A DNA stretch of 64,000 nt from Foetidibacter luteolus (GTDB taxonomy: Bacteria > Bacteroidota > Bacteroidia > Chitinophagales > Chitinophagaceae): positions 135,238 to 199,237 of the forward strand of contig NZ_VVIP01000003.1 in NCBI RefSeq assembly GCF_009650435.1. The letters are read 5' to 3'. Position 1 is the stretch's first letter. Each line of letters begins with the position of its first letter. Under the pieces are notes generated by a model. It was given only the letters and a program-made list of their open reading frames with translations. It searched no databases and was not told the origin of the DNA. A program made the translations under genes and the position numbers. Positions 8,392-17,024 of this stretch are shown here, in pieces.

Positions 8392-9471
8392 TTACCCTGT
8401 CACCTGTTTCTCCAACTCCCCTTTAGGGGCCGGGGGTTTGCTTTCCACAAAGTCTTTCACCAGCGTTTCTATTGTTTCATACTCCAGCAAAAAGCCGTCG
8501 TGGCCGTAATAAGAATCAATTACACTTAGCTGGGCATTGGGTATATAAGCTGCAATCAGTTCCTGTTCGCTGGTGGGAAACAGTATGTCTGACGAAATGC
8601 TTATTACCAATGTTTTTGCTTTTATGCTTTGCAGTGCCGTACGTACACTTTCCCTGCCACGGCCCACGTTATGTTTATCCATTGCCTGGGTTAAAAAATA
8701 ATAGCTAAACGCATTAAAACGCTTAGCTAATTTTTCGCCCTGGTAGCGCTGGTAAGTTTCAGATTTAAATACCTGCTTATCTACGCCCAATGCTTCGGTA
8801 TCAGTAGTAAAGCCGTGTTGGGATTTATGGTAAGTCTCATAATGCCTGTACGATATCAATGCGATGGAACGTGCAATCTTCATGCCTTCCAGGCCGGCAT
8901 CCACATGGCTTTCTTTCCACGTTGCATCGTTTTCAATACACCAGCGTTGCGAAGCATTAAACGCTACACCCCACGATGAATGTTCCGCATTGGTGGCTAT
9001 CGGGAAAATAAATTCAAACAGTTCCGGTTCTTCAATGGCCCACTCCAGCAATTGCTGGCCGCCCATAGAGCCGCCGATGCCCACCTGTATTTTGCTGATG
9101 CCTAAATGTTTTTTTAAAAACTTGTACGCCCTTACCATATCCCTTGTAGTGAACAAAGGAAAGTTGTGATAGTAGGGCTTGCCTGTTTGCTGGTCGTTAT
9201 CCAGCGGGCTGATGCTGCCATAGCAACTACCGGGCATGTTAACGCATACAATAAAATGTTTCTCAGGGTCAAACAGTTTTTGTTCACCCACCAGGCCGGG
9301 CCACCACTCCGCAGGGTTGCTGTTGGCCGTTAATGCATGAAACACCCATACCACATTACTCTTATCCGCATTTAATTGCCCCAGCGTGGTGTACGCCAAA
9401 TGAAACCCCGGCACCGTTCTGCCGCTTTCCAGGGTAAATGATTCTTCGTGTTCAAAAATCTTCGCTTGCAA
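8392..9471 (-). CDS. metX: Homoserine O-acetyltransferase
   Basis: A 359-residue alpha/beta hydrolase-fold enzyme that acetylates homoserine with acetyl-CoA, giving the activated substrate for sulfur incorporation. The nucleophile elbow GGSMGG (Ser135), the early 'FHALTANSNPAEWWPG' block and the late SYYGHDGFLLE segment with the catalytic His identify the MetX family. The start read here is TTG at 9471, since no ATG occurs before the conserved N-terminus. This start is the least certain part of the call. It lies between metY (700 bp upstream, separated by a palindromic repeat element) and hom (196 bp downstream). It supplies the substrate for MetY and the MetB-like enzyme of the same cluster. 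Confidence 0.93.
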   Translation of the reverse strand: MQAKIFEHEESFTLESGRTVPGFHLAYTTLGQLNADKSNVVWVFHALTANSNPAEWWPGLVGEQKLFDPEKHFIVCVNMPGSCYGSISPLDNDQQTGKPYYHNFPLFTTRDMVRAYKFLKKHLGISKIQVGIGGSMGGQQLLEWAIEEPELFEFIFPIATNAEHSSWGVAFNASQRWCIENDATWKESHVDAGLEGMKIARSIALISYRHYETYHKSQHGFTTDTEALGVDKQVFKSETYQRYQGEKLAKRFNAFSYYFLTQAMDKHNVGRGRESVRTALQSIKAKTLVISISSDILFPTSEQELIAAYIPNAQLSVIDSYYGHDGFLLEYETIETLVKDFVESKPPAPKGELEKQVTG

Positions 9472-9503
9472 TTTGTTGTTGTGTTTATATGTGAACCGTT
9501 AGA

Positions 9504-9580
9504 GTGAGTGGCCAGTAGTGAATGGTGAGTTTGTAACCTCACGTTTACTCACTACTGACTATTCACTACTCACTATTTGT
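9504..9580. repeat. Degenerate word tract (GTGAATGGTGAGT type)
   Basis: Repeats of AGTAGTGAATGGTGAG and its reverse complement (TCACTACTGACTATTCACTA) are packed upstream of metX. Similar words occur at 10145-10170 and 35722-35783. Confidence 0.5.
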
Positions 9581-9976
9581 GTCCCGCCTGCATTGCTACT
9601 ATGATGCTTCCGTTGTGTCACTCACTTGTACGTTCGGTATTTCTACTGGGCAATTGTATGAACCAGGATTTTGAACTGAATTTGCTGATTCATCTGATTG
9701 CTTTTGTTTGCTAACACTTTGGCTAAAGCAAATAAGCCTTCTTACTTCTAACCCAAGGCTTAAGCCTTGGGTTAAGGAAAATGGAGCAAGGATTGGCTTT
9801 AGCCAAAGAGTACCACCATTTATCCCGTTCTTAAACGGCTGCCTCAAAAAAATAGCTTTCCAATCTTAAATCCTGGTTCAGATAATCTTCTTCGCTTTGC
9901 TCAGTAATATTCCGAACGTACAAGAGTGCGACGCAACGGAAGTTTAATAGGTATTGCTCCTGCCGGGCCCATAAAA
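9581..9976. repeat. Composite palindromic element with family A arms
   Basis: A nested inverted structure of about 400 bp. The outer arms are two family A repeats in opposite orientation (9581-9640 minus, 9911-9976 plus). Inside are a 12-bp inverted pair (9660-9671 and 9868-9879, GAACCAGGATTT), a 13-bp pair (9717-9729 and 9796-9808, CTTTGGCTAAAGC) and a central perfect palindrome at 9750-9773. There is no transposase. The 82-codon minus-strand ORF inside it is a by-product of the palindrome. Confidence 0.7.
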
Positions 9977-10170
9977 TTCCCATTGCCAATTGTTAATAAT
10001 ACTTGCAAAGAACTTTATTGATCTATCTTTTTTTACATATCGCACCTACGGCGCTCCGCTTGCTGTCTCATACCAAACTGCTGCTACTAACATGACGCCC
10101 CTATGGGGCCTGCTTCAGCAATAAACGCCTGTCCTTTTCCCCCGCTCGCCATTCACCACTCCCCACTCAC
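9977..10170. other. Intergenic region downstream of metY
   Basis: It holds GC-rich words such as CGCACCTACGGCGCTCCGC and a second short GTGAGTGGGG-type tract before the metY stop. I see no hairpin with a T-run that would end the metY transcript. Confidence 0.35.
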
Positions 10171-11523
<1,353 letters not shown>

Positions 11524-11578
11524 TTATTAATTGTACAACGAAGTTTGGTTTGTGGGGGCGATATCCTGGCAAGGAAAC

Positions 11579-11663
11579 ATGAAACAAGCATGCCTTAAGG
11601 CATACAACAACAACAGCCTGTGGCCGCGATGGTAAAAGGTAACTGTGTTGCTGCTTGTTTCAT
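11579..11663 (-). promoter_or_regulatory. 12-bp long-range helix enclosing the metY leader ORF
   Basis: The first 12 bases of the leader ORF, ATGAAACAAGCA (11663-11652), are perfectly complementary to TGCTTGTTTCAT (11590-11579), which begins four bases after the stop codon. In the RNA this would hide the leader's start codon. A 14-nt palindrome with the stop codon at its centre (11590-11603) abuts the helix. No T-run follows, so this is not a simple intrinsic terminator. Confidence 0.6.
11595..11663 (-). CDS. Poly-cysteine leader peptide upstream of metY (22 codons)
   Basis: An ATG ORF of 22 codons plus TAA. It begins Met-Lys-Gln-Ala-Ala-Thr and ends Gly-Cys-Cys-Cys-Cys-Met-Pro. Four consecutive TGT codons are far beyond what chance gives in so short an ORF. 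Its stop lies 98 bp before the metY ATG. A TAnnTTTG element 13 bp upstream of the leader ATG would give a very short 5' leader, so the ORF would be the first thing translated. By analogy with amino-acid attenuators and with the poly-Cys upstream ORFs known in mycobacteria, ribosome stalling at the Cys codons could report cysteine shortage. The link to metY expression is inference. Confidence 0.65.
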   Translation of the reverse strand: MKQAATQLPFTIAATGCCCCMP

Positions 11664-11676
11664 AATCGTAATCCTA

Positions 11677-11684
11677 CAAATTTA
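11677..11684 (-). promoter_or_regulatory. Candidate -7 element (TAAATTTG) for the leader-metY transcript
   Basis: Exact match to TAnnTTTG, reading on the minus strand 13 bp before the leader ATG. The -33 side offers only a TTA at about the right distance. If used, metY has its own promoter in addition to read-through from the riboswitch-controlled gene upstream. Confidence 0.5.
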
Positions 11685-11749
11685 ATAGAGATTTTTTCTG
11701 ATTTCTAAGTTTTTTCTCCGTTTTACAACTTATTCATCAATCCATTTAT

Positions 11750-12943
11750 TTAACGGTCAACACCGGCTATTGTTTGTGCAGCCACAGCTTCTGCTGCGCT
11801 TGTGGCCAAGCCCAGTGCATGATCAAGGTCGGCAATTAAATCTTCTACCTCTTCCAGCCCCACGGACAGCCTTACCAGGCTATCTGCAACGCCTGCGCTT
11901 CTTCTTTTTTCAGCAGGGATTGATTTATGCGTCATTTGTGCCGGGTGACATAAAAGGCTTTTAACCCCGCCCAGGCTTTCTGCCAGCTTGAACAACCTGG
12001 TGTTGGTTACCACCTTTGTGGCAGCTTGTTCACTATCGTTTTTAAGCGTAAAAGACACCACACCGCCAAACCCTTTTGATTGCTTTTTGGCTACCTGGTG
12101 GTTTATATGCGATGTTAAGCCGGGATAGTACACTTTATCAACCGCCGGGTGCTGCTGCAGCCATCCGGCTACGGCCTGTGCGTTGGCACAATGCTGCTTT
12201 ACCCTTAAGTTTAACGTTTCAATGCCGCGTATTACCAGCCAGCTATCAAAGGGCGATAAAATAGCCCCGCTGGCATTTTGTATATATTTCAGCTTATCGC
12301 CCAATTCTTTGTTTTTGGCTACTACCAGGCCTGCAATTAAATCGCTGTGGCCGCCCAGGTATTTGGTGGCGGAATGCACTACGATATCTGCACCCAGCTT
12401 CAGCGGTTTTTGCAGGGCCGGAGAGGCGAAAGTATTATCCACGCACAGCAGGCAGTTGTGTGCTTTGGCAATTTTTGCAATGGCCGCTATGTCGGAAATT
12501 TTTAGGGTGGGGTTGGTGGGCGTTTCAATCCAGATAAGTTTTGTATTAGGTGTAACCGCGTTGAATACGTTTTCAACATTGGTGGTATCGGTATAATTTA
12601 CCTTGATGCCAAACTTACCGTAAATATGCGTGAAGAGCCTGAAAGCGCCGCCGTAGATATCATCTACAGCCAGTATTTCATCGCCACTTTCCAGCAGCTT
12701 TACAACGGCGTCTATAGCGGCTAAACCGCTGCCAAAAGCAACACCGGTGCTGCCTTCTTCCAGTTTGGCGATAATGTCTTCCAGTGCGGCACGTGTAGGG
12801 TTACCGCTGCGGGCATAATCATAACCTTTGTTAACGCCCGGCGCTTCCTGTACAAAAGTGCTGGTTTGATAAATGGGAACCGCTATGGCCCCTGTTTGCG
12901 CATCTACGGGGATGCTGTGAATAATTTGAGTGGCTGTGCTCAT
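11750..12943 (-). CDS. metB: Cystathionine gamma-synthase-like PLP enzyme (MetB/MetC family)
   Basis: A 397-residue trans-sulfuration enzyme. The PLP lysine is in HSATKYLGGHSD (Lys194). The motifs YDYARSGNPTR and 'FGSGLAAI' and the late 'SLLCHPAQMTH' are shared by cystathionine gamma-synthase, gamma-lyase and beta-lyase, which cannot be separated reliably by eye. The position directly behind a SAM riboswitch and beside metX and metY favours methionine synthesis, meaning gamma-synthase (O-acetylhomoserine + Cys to cystathionine) or the lyase step. It is the first structural gene of the cluster. About 190 bp lie between the terminator and the ATG. The Ala-rich C-terminal tail (AATSAAEAVAAQ-like) extends past the usual end. 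Confidence 0.85.
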   Translation of the reverse strand: MSTATQIIHSIPVDAQTGAIAVPIYQTSTFVQEAPGVNKGYDYARSGNPTRAALEDIIAKLEEGSTGVAFGSGLAAIDAVVKLLESGDEILAVDDIYGGAFRLFTHIYGKFGIKVNYTDTTNVENVFNAVTPNTKLIWIETPTNPTLKISDIAAIAKIAKAHNCLLCVDNTFASPALQKPLKLGADIVVHSATKYLGGHSDLIAGLVVAKNKELGDKLKYIQNASGAILSPFDSWLVIRGIETLNLRVKQHCANAQAVAGWLQQHPAVDKVYYPGLTSHINHQVAKKQSKGFGGVVSFTLKNDSEQAATKVVTNTRLFKLAESLGGVKSLLCHPAQMTHKSIPAEKRRSAGVADSLVRLSVGLEEVEDLIADLDHALGLATSAAEAVAAQTIAGVDR

Positions 12944-13130
12944 TTGAACATGAATTTTGCTTCACTGGTTTGTTAAGTTGTGAAGCGGTTAAAAATGGTT
13001 GTTTAGACAGGTTCTGTAAAAACTTGTAGGGAAGGAAGCGGAGGAAAATATTGAACAAGGAACAAGGAATACTGAATTTGAAGGATTGAATACTTTTGTA
13101 TCTACTATTACCTGTTACCTGCTCATCATA

Positions 13131-13161
13131 AAAAAAGCCTGCCTGGTAAGTCAGGCAGGCT
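13131..13161 (-). terminator. Riboswitch-controlled intrinsic terminator
   Basis: On the minus strand AGCCTGCCTG pairs with CAGGCAGGCT (10 bp, 6-nt loop, 13136-13161), followed directly by seven T. It lies about 40 nt after the SAM aptamer. Its 5' arm and loop contain CTGACTTA (13147-13154), which is complementary to TAAGTCAG at the 3' edge of the aptamer (13197-13204), so an antiterminator can form only when the aptamer's P1 helix is open. Confidence 0.85.
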
Positions 13162-13200
13162 TGAATATCTTGAGGCAGTTATTTCAAACTTGTACTCTGA

Positions 13201-13329
13201 CTTATCTCTTCCCGTACCTGCCATGCTGTGCATAACAACGGGATGGAGTTGGCACCTTCTTACAGTTGAGTTAACTGCAAGGGTTGCCAAGGCTTCATCG
13301 GGCCAATTCCCTCTGCCTTTCTTGATAAG
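13201..13329 (-). promoter_or_regulatory. SAM-I riboswitch (S-box leader)
   Basis: Read on the minus strand the region shows the S-box consensus. It opens with CTTATCAAGA, followed by GGCAGAGGGA, TGGCCCGATGA and GCCTTGGCAACC. A variable hairpin comes next, then AAGGTGCCAACTCC, a CCCG/CGGG hairpin, and closing AGAGATAAG. P1 pairs CTTATC (13329-13324) with GATAAG (13206-13201). The known response is that SAM binding stabilises P1 and lets the downstream terminator form. It sits before the metB-like gene and a methionine cluster, as expected. Confidence 0.95.
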
Positions 13330-13348
13330 TATTTTAAAGAACTGGGCG

Positions 13349-13381
13349 CAAAGATAAAGGGCTGAATGTGAAAGGAACAAA
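13349..13381 (-). promoter_or_regulatory. Promoter of the SAM riboswitch transcript
   Basis: On the minus strand TTTG (13381-13378) is followed after 21 nt by TATCTTTG (13356-13349), matching the Bacteroidota TTG...TAnnTTTG pattern. The aptamer begins 20 nt downstream of the -7 element, which leaves room for the transcription start. Confidence 0.7.
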
Positions 13382-13426
13382 AAAATTATTTGCAGGCGAA
13401 CCCTGCGCAAACAGGCAATTATATAT

Positions 13427-13555
13427 CAATGTCGTTTGGTTAAAGAAACGAATGCCAGGTTGAGCCTGTCGAAACCGGGTTATGCAAGCCGCTTTTTACC
13501 AATCCGCCTTCGATTCCGAAGTTTCGGAACTCAGGCTGACAGCTTAACGACATTG
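13427..13555. mobile_element. Family C MITE-like element, copy 1, with 10-bp target duplication
   Basis: A 129-bp element whose ends are CAATGTCGTT (13427-13436) and AACGACATTG (13546-13555). It is flanked by identical 10-bp direct repeats AATTATATAT at 13417-13426 and 13556-13565. The interior has the GTTGAGCCTGTCGAAACC and CTCAGGCTGACAGC words common in such elements. The right target copy contains the stop codon of the TRIC gene. There is no transposase. Confidence 0.85.
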
Positions 13556-13557
13556 AA

Positions 13558-14157
13558 TTATATATCCGGTAGCATTAACCTTTTACGCTTGGAATAAATT
13601 CTTATGCCCACAATGATAAGCACGCAAATAAGCAGGTTGGCATTATCGCTGATGGCGGTTTGTTTAAGTGCTATGTAAATAATACCGCCAATGGCGCAGG
13701 CAGTGGCATAGAGTTCACCCCGCTTCAATAAGTTGGGTACGGTGTTGCAAAGCAAATCTGCCAACAGGCCCCCGAACGTGGCGGTAATCATACCCATAAG
13801 AATGGCGTTTACATTGTCAATGCCGGCCTGCAGGCTTTTTTCAATACCGGCCACAGTAAACAGGCCAATGCCTGCGGCATCAGTAAAGAATATGATTTTT
13901 CTGAATTGCCGGAAATTACGCCGGAACAAGAAAGTAATGATTGTTGAGGCCAACACAAGTATCAAGGCGATATTGTCGCTTAACCAATAAGGCCTGATAT
14001 TGATAAGAAGGTCTCTTACAGTGCCGCCGCCATACGCGGTAACAAATGCAAGTACCGCAGCGCCAAAAACATCCATACGGTATGTTCGTGCTTTAAATGC
14101 CCCGGTGATGGCAAAGATGAAAATACCTACGTGAGTGATGATAGTTAGCAAAGTCAT
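13558..14157 (-). CDS. Trimeric intracellular cation channel (TRIC) family protein
   Basis: A 199-residue inner-membrane protein of the TRIC/UPF0126 (YicG) family. About seven hydrophobic helices are visible, in two repeats carrying the glycine-rich motifs AYGGGTVRDLL (about residue 41) and TFGGLLADLL (about 127). In the second motif the usual Arg-Asp is replaced by Ala-Asp. The family forms trimeric potassium-permeable channels, but the physiological role in bacteria is unclear. The stop codon lies inside the target duplication of a MITE-like element inserted right after it, and it was kept intact. The gene stands alone between that insertion and a repeat-rich gap. Confidence 0.88.
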   Translation of the reverse strand: MTLLTIITHVGIFIFAITGAFKARTYRMDVFGAAVLAFVTAYGGGTVRDLLINIRPYWLSDNIALILVLASTIITFLFRRNFRQFRKIIFFTDAAGIGLFTVAGIEKSLQAGIDNVNAILMGMITATFGGLLADLLCNTVPNLLKRGELYATACAIGGIIYIALKQTAISDNANLLICVLIIVGIRIYSKRKRLMLPDI

Positions 14158-14497
14158 AGAATAATAAACTTAGGCCGCATTTACCAGTATGTAAAGTGAG
14201 AACGTTGTTTTACTTTTTTGTCCCCGGAACAAGTCCGGGACAGGCTTGACACAAAAAAGTAACAAAAAAAGTCAAGAAAGAAACGATATACAACACGTTT
14301 CTTTCTAACGCCCTGATTGAGCTTTTGCACTACTGTAACCTCAGCAATTATATTTTCATCATCAACGCTTACTAAACTTGAAGATGTGATTAAATTAATT
14401 GTTCTATAAAGTCATCTAATACTGTGAAATGATATAGCATCAACGCAACGAAATTAGCCTCAAAAAAGATATTTGACGTTGAGCCTGCCTGCAAATA
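14158..14497. other. Intergenic region upstream of the TRIC gene
   Basis: It contains a GTCCCCGGAACAAGTCCGGGAC inverted pair near 14220-14242, poly-A-rich AAAAAAGTAACAAAAAAAGTC words, and nothing that codes. The TRIC promoter should be here but I could not place it. Confidence 0.35.
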
Positions 14498-14618
14498 TGC
14501 AGCTTGTTACACTTTCGGGTGAGGGATTGAAGCGGTTACCCCGGTGAGGCCCTGGCAGCAGAGCTTTTGCGCCGGAGTAATAGCGGAAAGCCCGGCCCGA
14601 GGTACGAGGGACACCCCC
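14498..14618 (+). repeat. Family B dispersed repeat, copy 1
   Basis: It reads TTTCGGGTGAGGGATTGAAG near its start, then AGCGGAAAGCCCGGCC and GGGACACCCCC at its end. This copy carries the CGAGGTACGAGG variant of the right end. It lies 66 bp before the glycosyltransferase start. Confidence 0.75.
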
Positions 14619-14683
14619 AAAATTTCCTGTTATTTTAAATGGGTAAAACTTTGTACTTATATTTCCGCACATAAAATTGTTTT

Positions 14684-15664
14684 GTGCACGTACTTATTGT
14701 TAACAATACCGTTATACCGGCGCTAAAATATGGCGGGACAGAAAGGGTTATCTGGTGGCTGGGCAAGGCCCTTGTAAAAATGAGGCACAAAGTATCGTAC
14801 CTGGTGGCAAAAGGCTCGCATTGCCCTTTTGCTGATGTGTATGAATACAACCCGGCGCAGCCATTAAACAGCCAGGTGCCGGCGGGAGTGGATGTTATTC
14901 ACCTTAACCACGGCGCCAGCGAGCAGCCGGCACTGCCGTACATTATTACCATGCATGGCAATATGAACCACCGTCAACCGCTGGATGTAAATACTGTCTT
15001 TGTGTCTGCTAATCACGCCACAAGGTTTGGCAGTAACATATTTGTGCATAACGGTATTGACCCTGAAGATTATGGCGTACCCGTGCTGGATAACGCAAGA
15101 AAATACATTCATTTTTTGGGGGATGCCGCCTGGCGTGTAAAAAATGTAAGGGGCGCTATAAAAGTGGCCGCCAAAGCCCGCTTACCGCTGCATGTGGTAG
15201 GAGGGGTGAGGTTTAATTTTAACCAGGGTATCAGGCTTACTTTTAGCCCCCGTGTACATTTTTACGGCATGAAAGGCGGGGAGGAAAAGAACCGCATCAT
15301 CAACAACTCCAAGGCCATGCTTTTTCCCGTACGCTGGCACGAACCGTTTGGCATAGCCATTATTGAAAGCCTTTATTTTGGCTGCCCTGTGTTTGCTACA
15401 CCTTATGGTTCGCTGCCCGAACTGGTTAATGAGGAAGTAGGCTTTCTTTCGCACAGCTCCACGGAACTTGCATACGCACTACAGCGCATTAACAGCTATA
15501 GCAGGCAAACTTGCCACGAATATGTTATGGATAATTTTACCGCCGGCCACATGGCAGGTAAATATGTAAGCCTGTATGAAAAGGTATTGAACGGCTACAC
15601 ACTTAACCCTGTTGCCCCCATATTGCAGCAGGTGCAGCAGGAAAAATTTTTACCCTTTAATTAA
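14684..15664 (+). CDS. Glycosyltransferase family 4 protein
   Basis: A 326-residue GT-B fold glycosyltransferase. The N-terminal domain begins HVLIVNNTVIPALKYGGTE, with the usual Gly-rich loop. The C-terminal donor domain carries the GT4 signature around RWHEPFGIAIIESLYFGCPV (about residues 221-240), including the paired Glu residues. It transfers a sugar from a nucleotide donor to an unknown acceptor, probably for surface polysaccharide. It is somewhat shorter than typical members (about 350-400). The start is GTG at 14684, because the conserved HVLIV strand begins there. No transport or polymerase genes accompany it, so it is an orphan glycosyltransferase. A family B repeat sits just upstream. 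Confidence 0.85.
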   Translation: MHVLIVNNTVIPALKYGGTERVIWWLGKALVKMRHKVSYLVAKGSHCPFADVYEYNPAQPLNSQVPAGVDVIHLNHGASEQPALPYIITMHGNMNHRQPLDVNTVFVSANHATRFGSNIFVHNGIDPEDYGVPVLDNARKYIHFLGDAAWRVKNVRGAIKVAAKARLPLHVVGGVRFNFNQGIRLTFSPRVHFYGMKGGEEKNRIINNSKAMLFPVRWHEPFGIAIIESLYFGCPVFATPYGSLPELVNEEVGFLSHSSTELAYALQRINSYSRQTCHEYVMDNFTAGHMAGKYVSLYEKVLNGYTLNPVAPILQQVQQEKFLPFN

Positions 15665-15785
15665 CCGGTTATACGGCATAGTTGTGCAATGGTACGCCGT
15701 TACCCACGGTTTATACATTACCTGCTGTATATACTGGCGATATATATTACATTCACAGGAACAATTGGCCTTTGATTGTTAACAT

Positions 15786-17003
15786 ATGCAGCCTTTAAAA
15801 ACATTTGTTGCCTTTCTTATTCTATTGATTGCTTTTACTGCACAAAGCAGCGGGCAAAAATTTTATGCCAACCTGCCTAACGGCGTACGAGAGATAACGG
15901 TAACTTCTTCGGGCTGTAGTGTACGTAATATATCCATACCCTGCATGCTTGATTTTTTTTCCATTGCTATTTCTTCGGATACCTTGTATATACTCTCGGC
16001 CAACGGTTTGTTCAGAACCTTTCTCAGCAATACTTCAAAGTGCGAGAAGGTGATGGATATGGCCATGGTTAATTCCCTTACTGTTGGCCCGGATGGAATA
16101 CTGTACGGCGCCGCGGATGGCGCTATTATAAAAGTTAACCCTTACAATAAAACGTTCCAGGTATTTCCATTGCCGGTTTCGCCTGCCGGTGATATGATTT
16201 TTTATAACAACAAACTGTACCTGGCTGCCTTACCGGATATGATTCTTGAAATAACCCTGGAGCCCACACCAGTAAGCCGGGAGTACATGAAGCTGCCGCA
16301 GTTTAATGTATATGGCCTTACCAGCATTTCCGGCAGTTGCAATACCAACAAAGTGTTTGCATTGGCGGCATCTGCAGGTACTACGCAGCTTGTTGAACTG
16401 GATATGGAAAACAGGAAACCGCTTGGCAACCGCTGCACTTTACAGGGGGAGTATTTTGACGCCGCCAGCAGCGCCGAAAACGGGGAAGTGGCAGGGCTTG
16501 TGATAGATAAGCTGGAAAAGCGCAACATTTGCCTGGGTAGCAACATTCCTTCTTTTATACAGGTAACCATGCCGGGCAATGCGGCTGATTATACCTATAC
16601 CTTAAACAACAGCATTACCAATAACAGCGGACTGTTTACCAATGTAGCGGAAGGCGTTAACCGCATACATATATCCACGTCTGATTCCTGCTATACAGAT
16701 ACTTCCGTACTCATAAGCAAAGGATATTGCAACGTATGGCTGCCCAGCGCTTTTACGCCTAACGCGGATGGGTTAAATGACGTTTTCAGGCCACTGGGGC
16801 TTATCCCTTCCGGCAAGTCTTTATTGTGCATTTATAACCGCTGGGGTAAAAAAATTTTTGAAACCAATCATTTTCAGCAAGGATGGAATGGTTCTGTTAA
16901 TGGTACGCAGCAGCCCCCTGGCACGTACATTTATACCTTCAGTTATACAGGCGATGGCAATGTGCAGGAACTTATGAAAGGAACACTTGTTTTAATACGG
17001 TAA
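15786..17003 (+). CDS. Secreted protein with gliding-motility C-terminal (CHU_C) domain, T9SS cargo
   Basis: A 405-residue exported protein with a signal peptide to about residue 23 (AQSSGQ). Residues 30-250 look like a beta-propeller or SMP-type repeat region ('TVGPDGILYGAADG', 'NNKLYLAALPDM'). The last 90 residues form the gliding-motility-associated C-terminal domain. They include the hallmark LPSAFTPNADGLNDVFRP, then IYNRWGKKIFE and the Trp-Asn-Gly plus PPGTYIYTFSY blocks. This domain is a type B sorting signal for secretion through the T9SS. The function of the propeller part is unknown. The PorX-type regulator of the T9SS is encoded in this same window (39556-41115). Confidence 0.88.
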   Translation: MQPLKTFVAFLILLIAFTAQSSGQKFYANLPNGVREITVTSSGCSVRNISIPCMLDFFSIAISSDTLYILSANGLFRTFLSNTSKCEKVMDMAMVNSLTVGPDGILYGAADGAIIKVNPYNKTFQVFPLPVSPAGDMIFYNNKLYLAALPDMILEITLEPTPVSREYMKLPQFNVYGLTSISGSCNTNKVFALAASAGTTQLVELDMENRKPLGNRCTLQGEYFDAASSAENGEVAGLVIDKLEKRNICLGSNIPSFIQVTMPGNAADYTYTLNNSITNNSGLFTNVAEGVNRIHISTSDSCYTDTSVLISKGYCNVWLPSAFTPNADGLNDVFRPLGLIPSGKSLLCIYNRWGKKIFETNHFQQGWNGSVNGTQQPPGTYIYTFSYTGDGNVQELMKGTLVLIR

Positions 17004-17024
17004 GGCGCAGCGGGTATTGCCTGC

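Noticed and set aside
9599..9847. 82-codon minus-strand ORF between metX and metY
   Set aside because: It lies wholly inside the composite palindromic element. Its apparent peptide motifs come from inverted repeats.
11579..11663. Intrinsic terminator before metY
   Set aside because: The 12-bp helix has no following T-run, so it cannot act as a simple terminator. It is reported as a regulatory helix.
13126..13410. 94-codon minus-strand ORF over the methionine leader
   Set aside because: It translates the SAM-I riboswitch, the terminator and the promoter, and has no protein-like features.
14460..14672. 70-codon minus-strand ORF upstream of the glycosyltransferase
   Set aside because: It overlaps family B copy 1. 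Similar peptides appear from every family B copy, so they reflect the repeat and not a gene.
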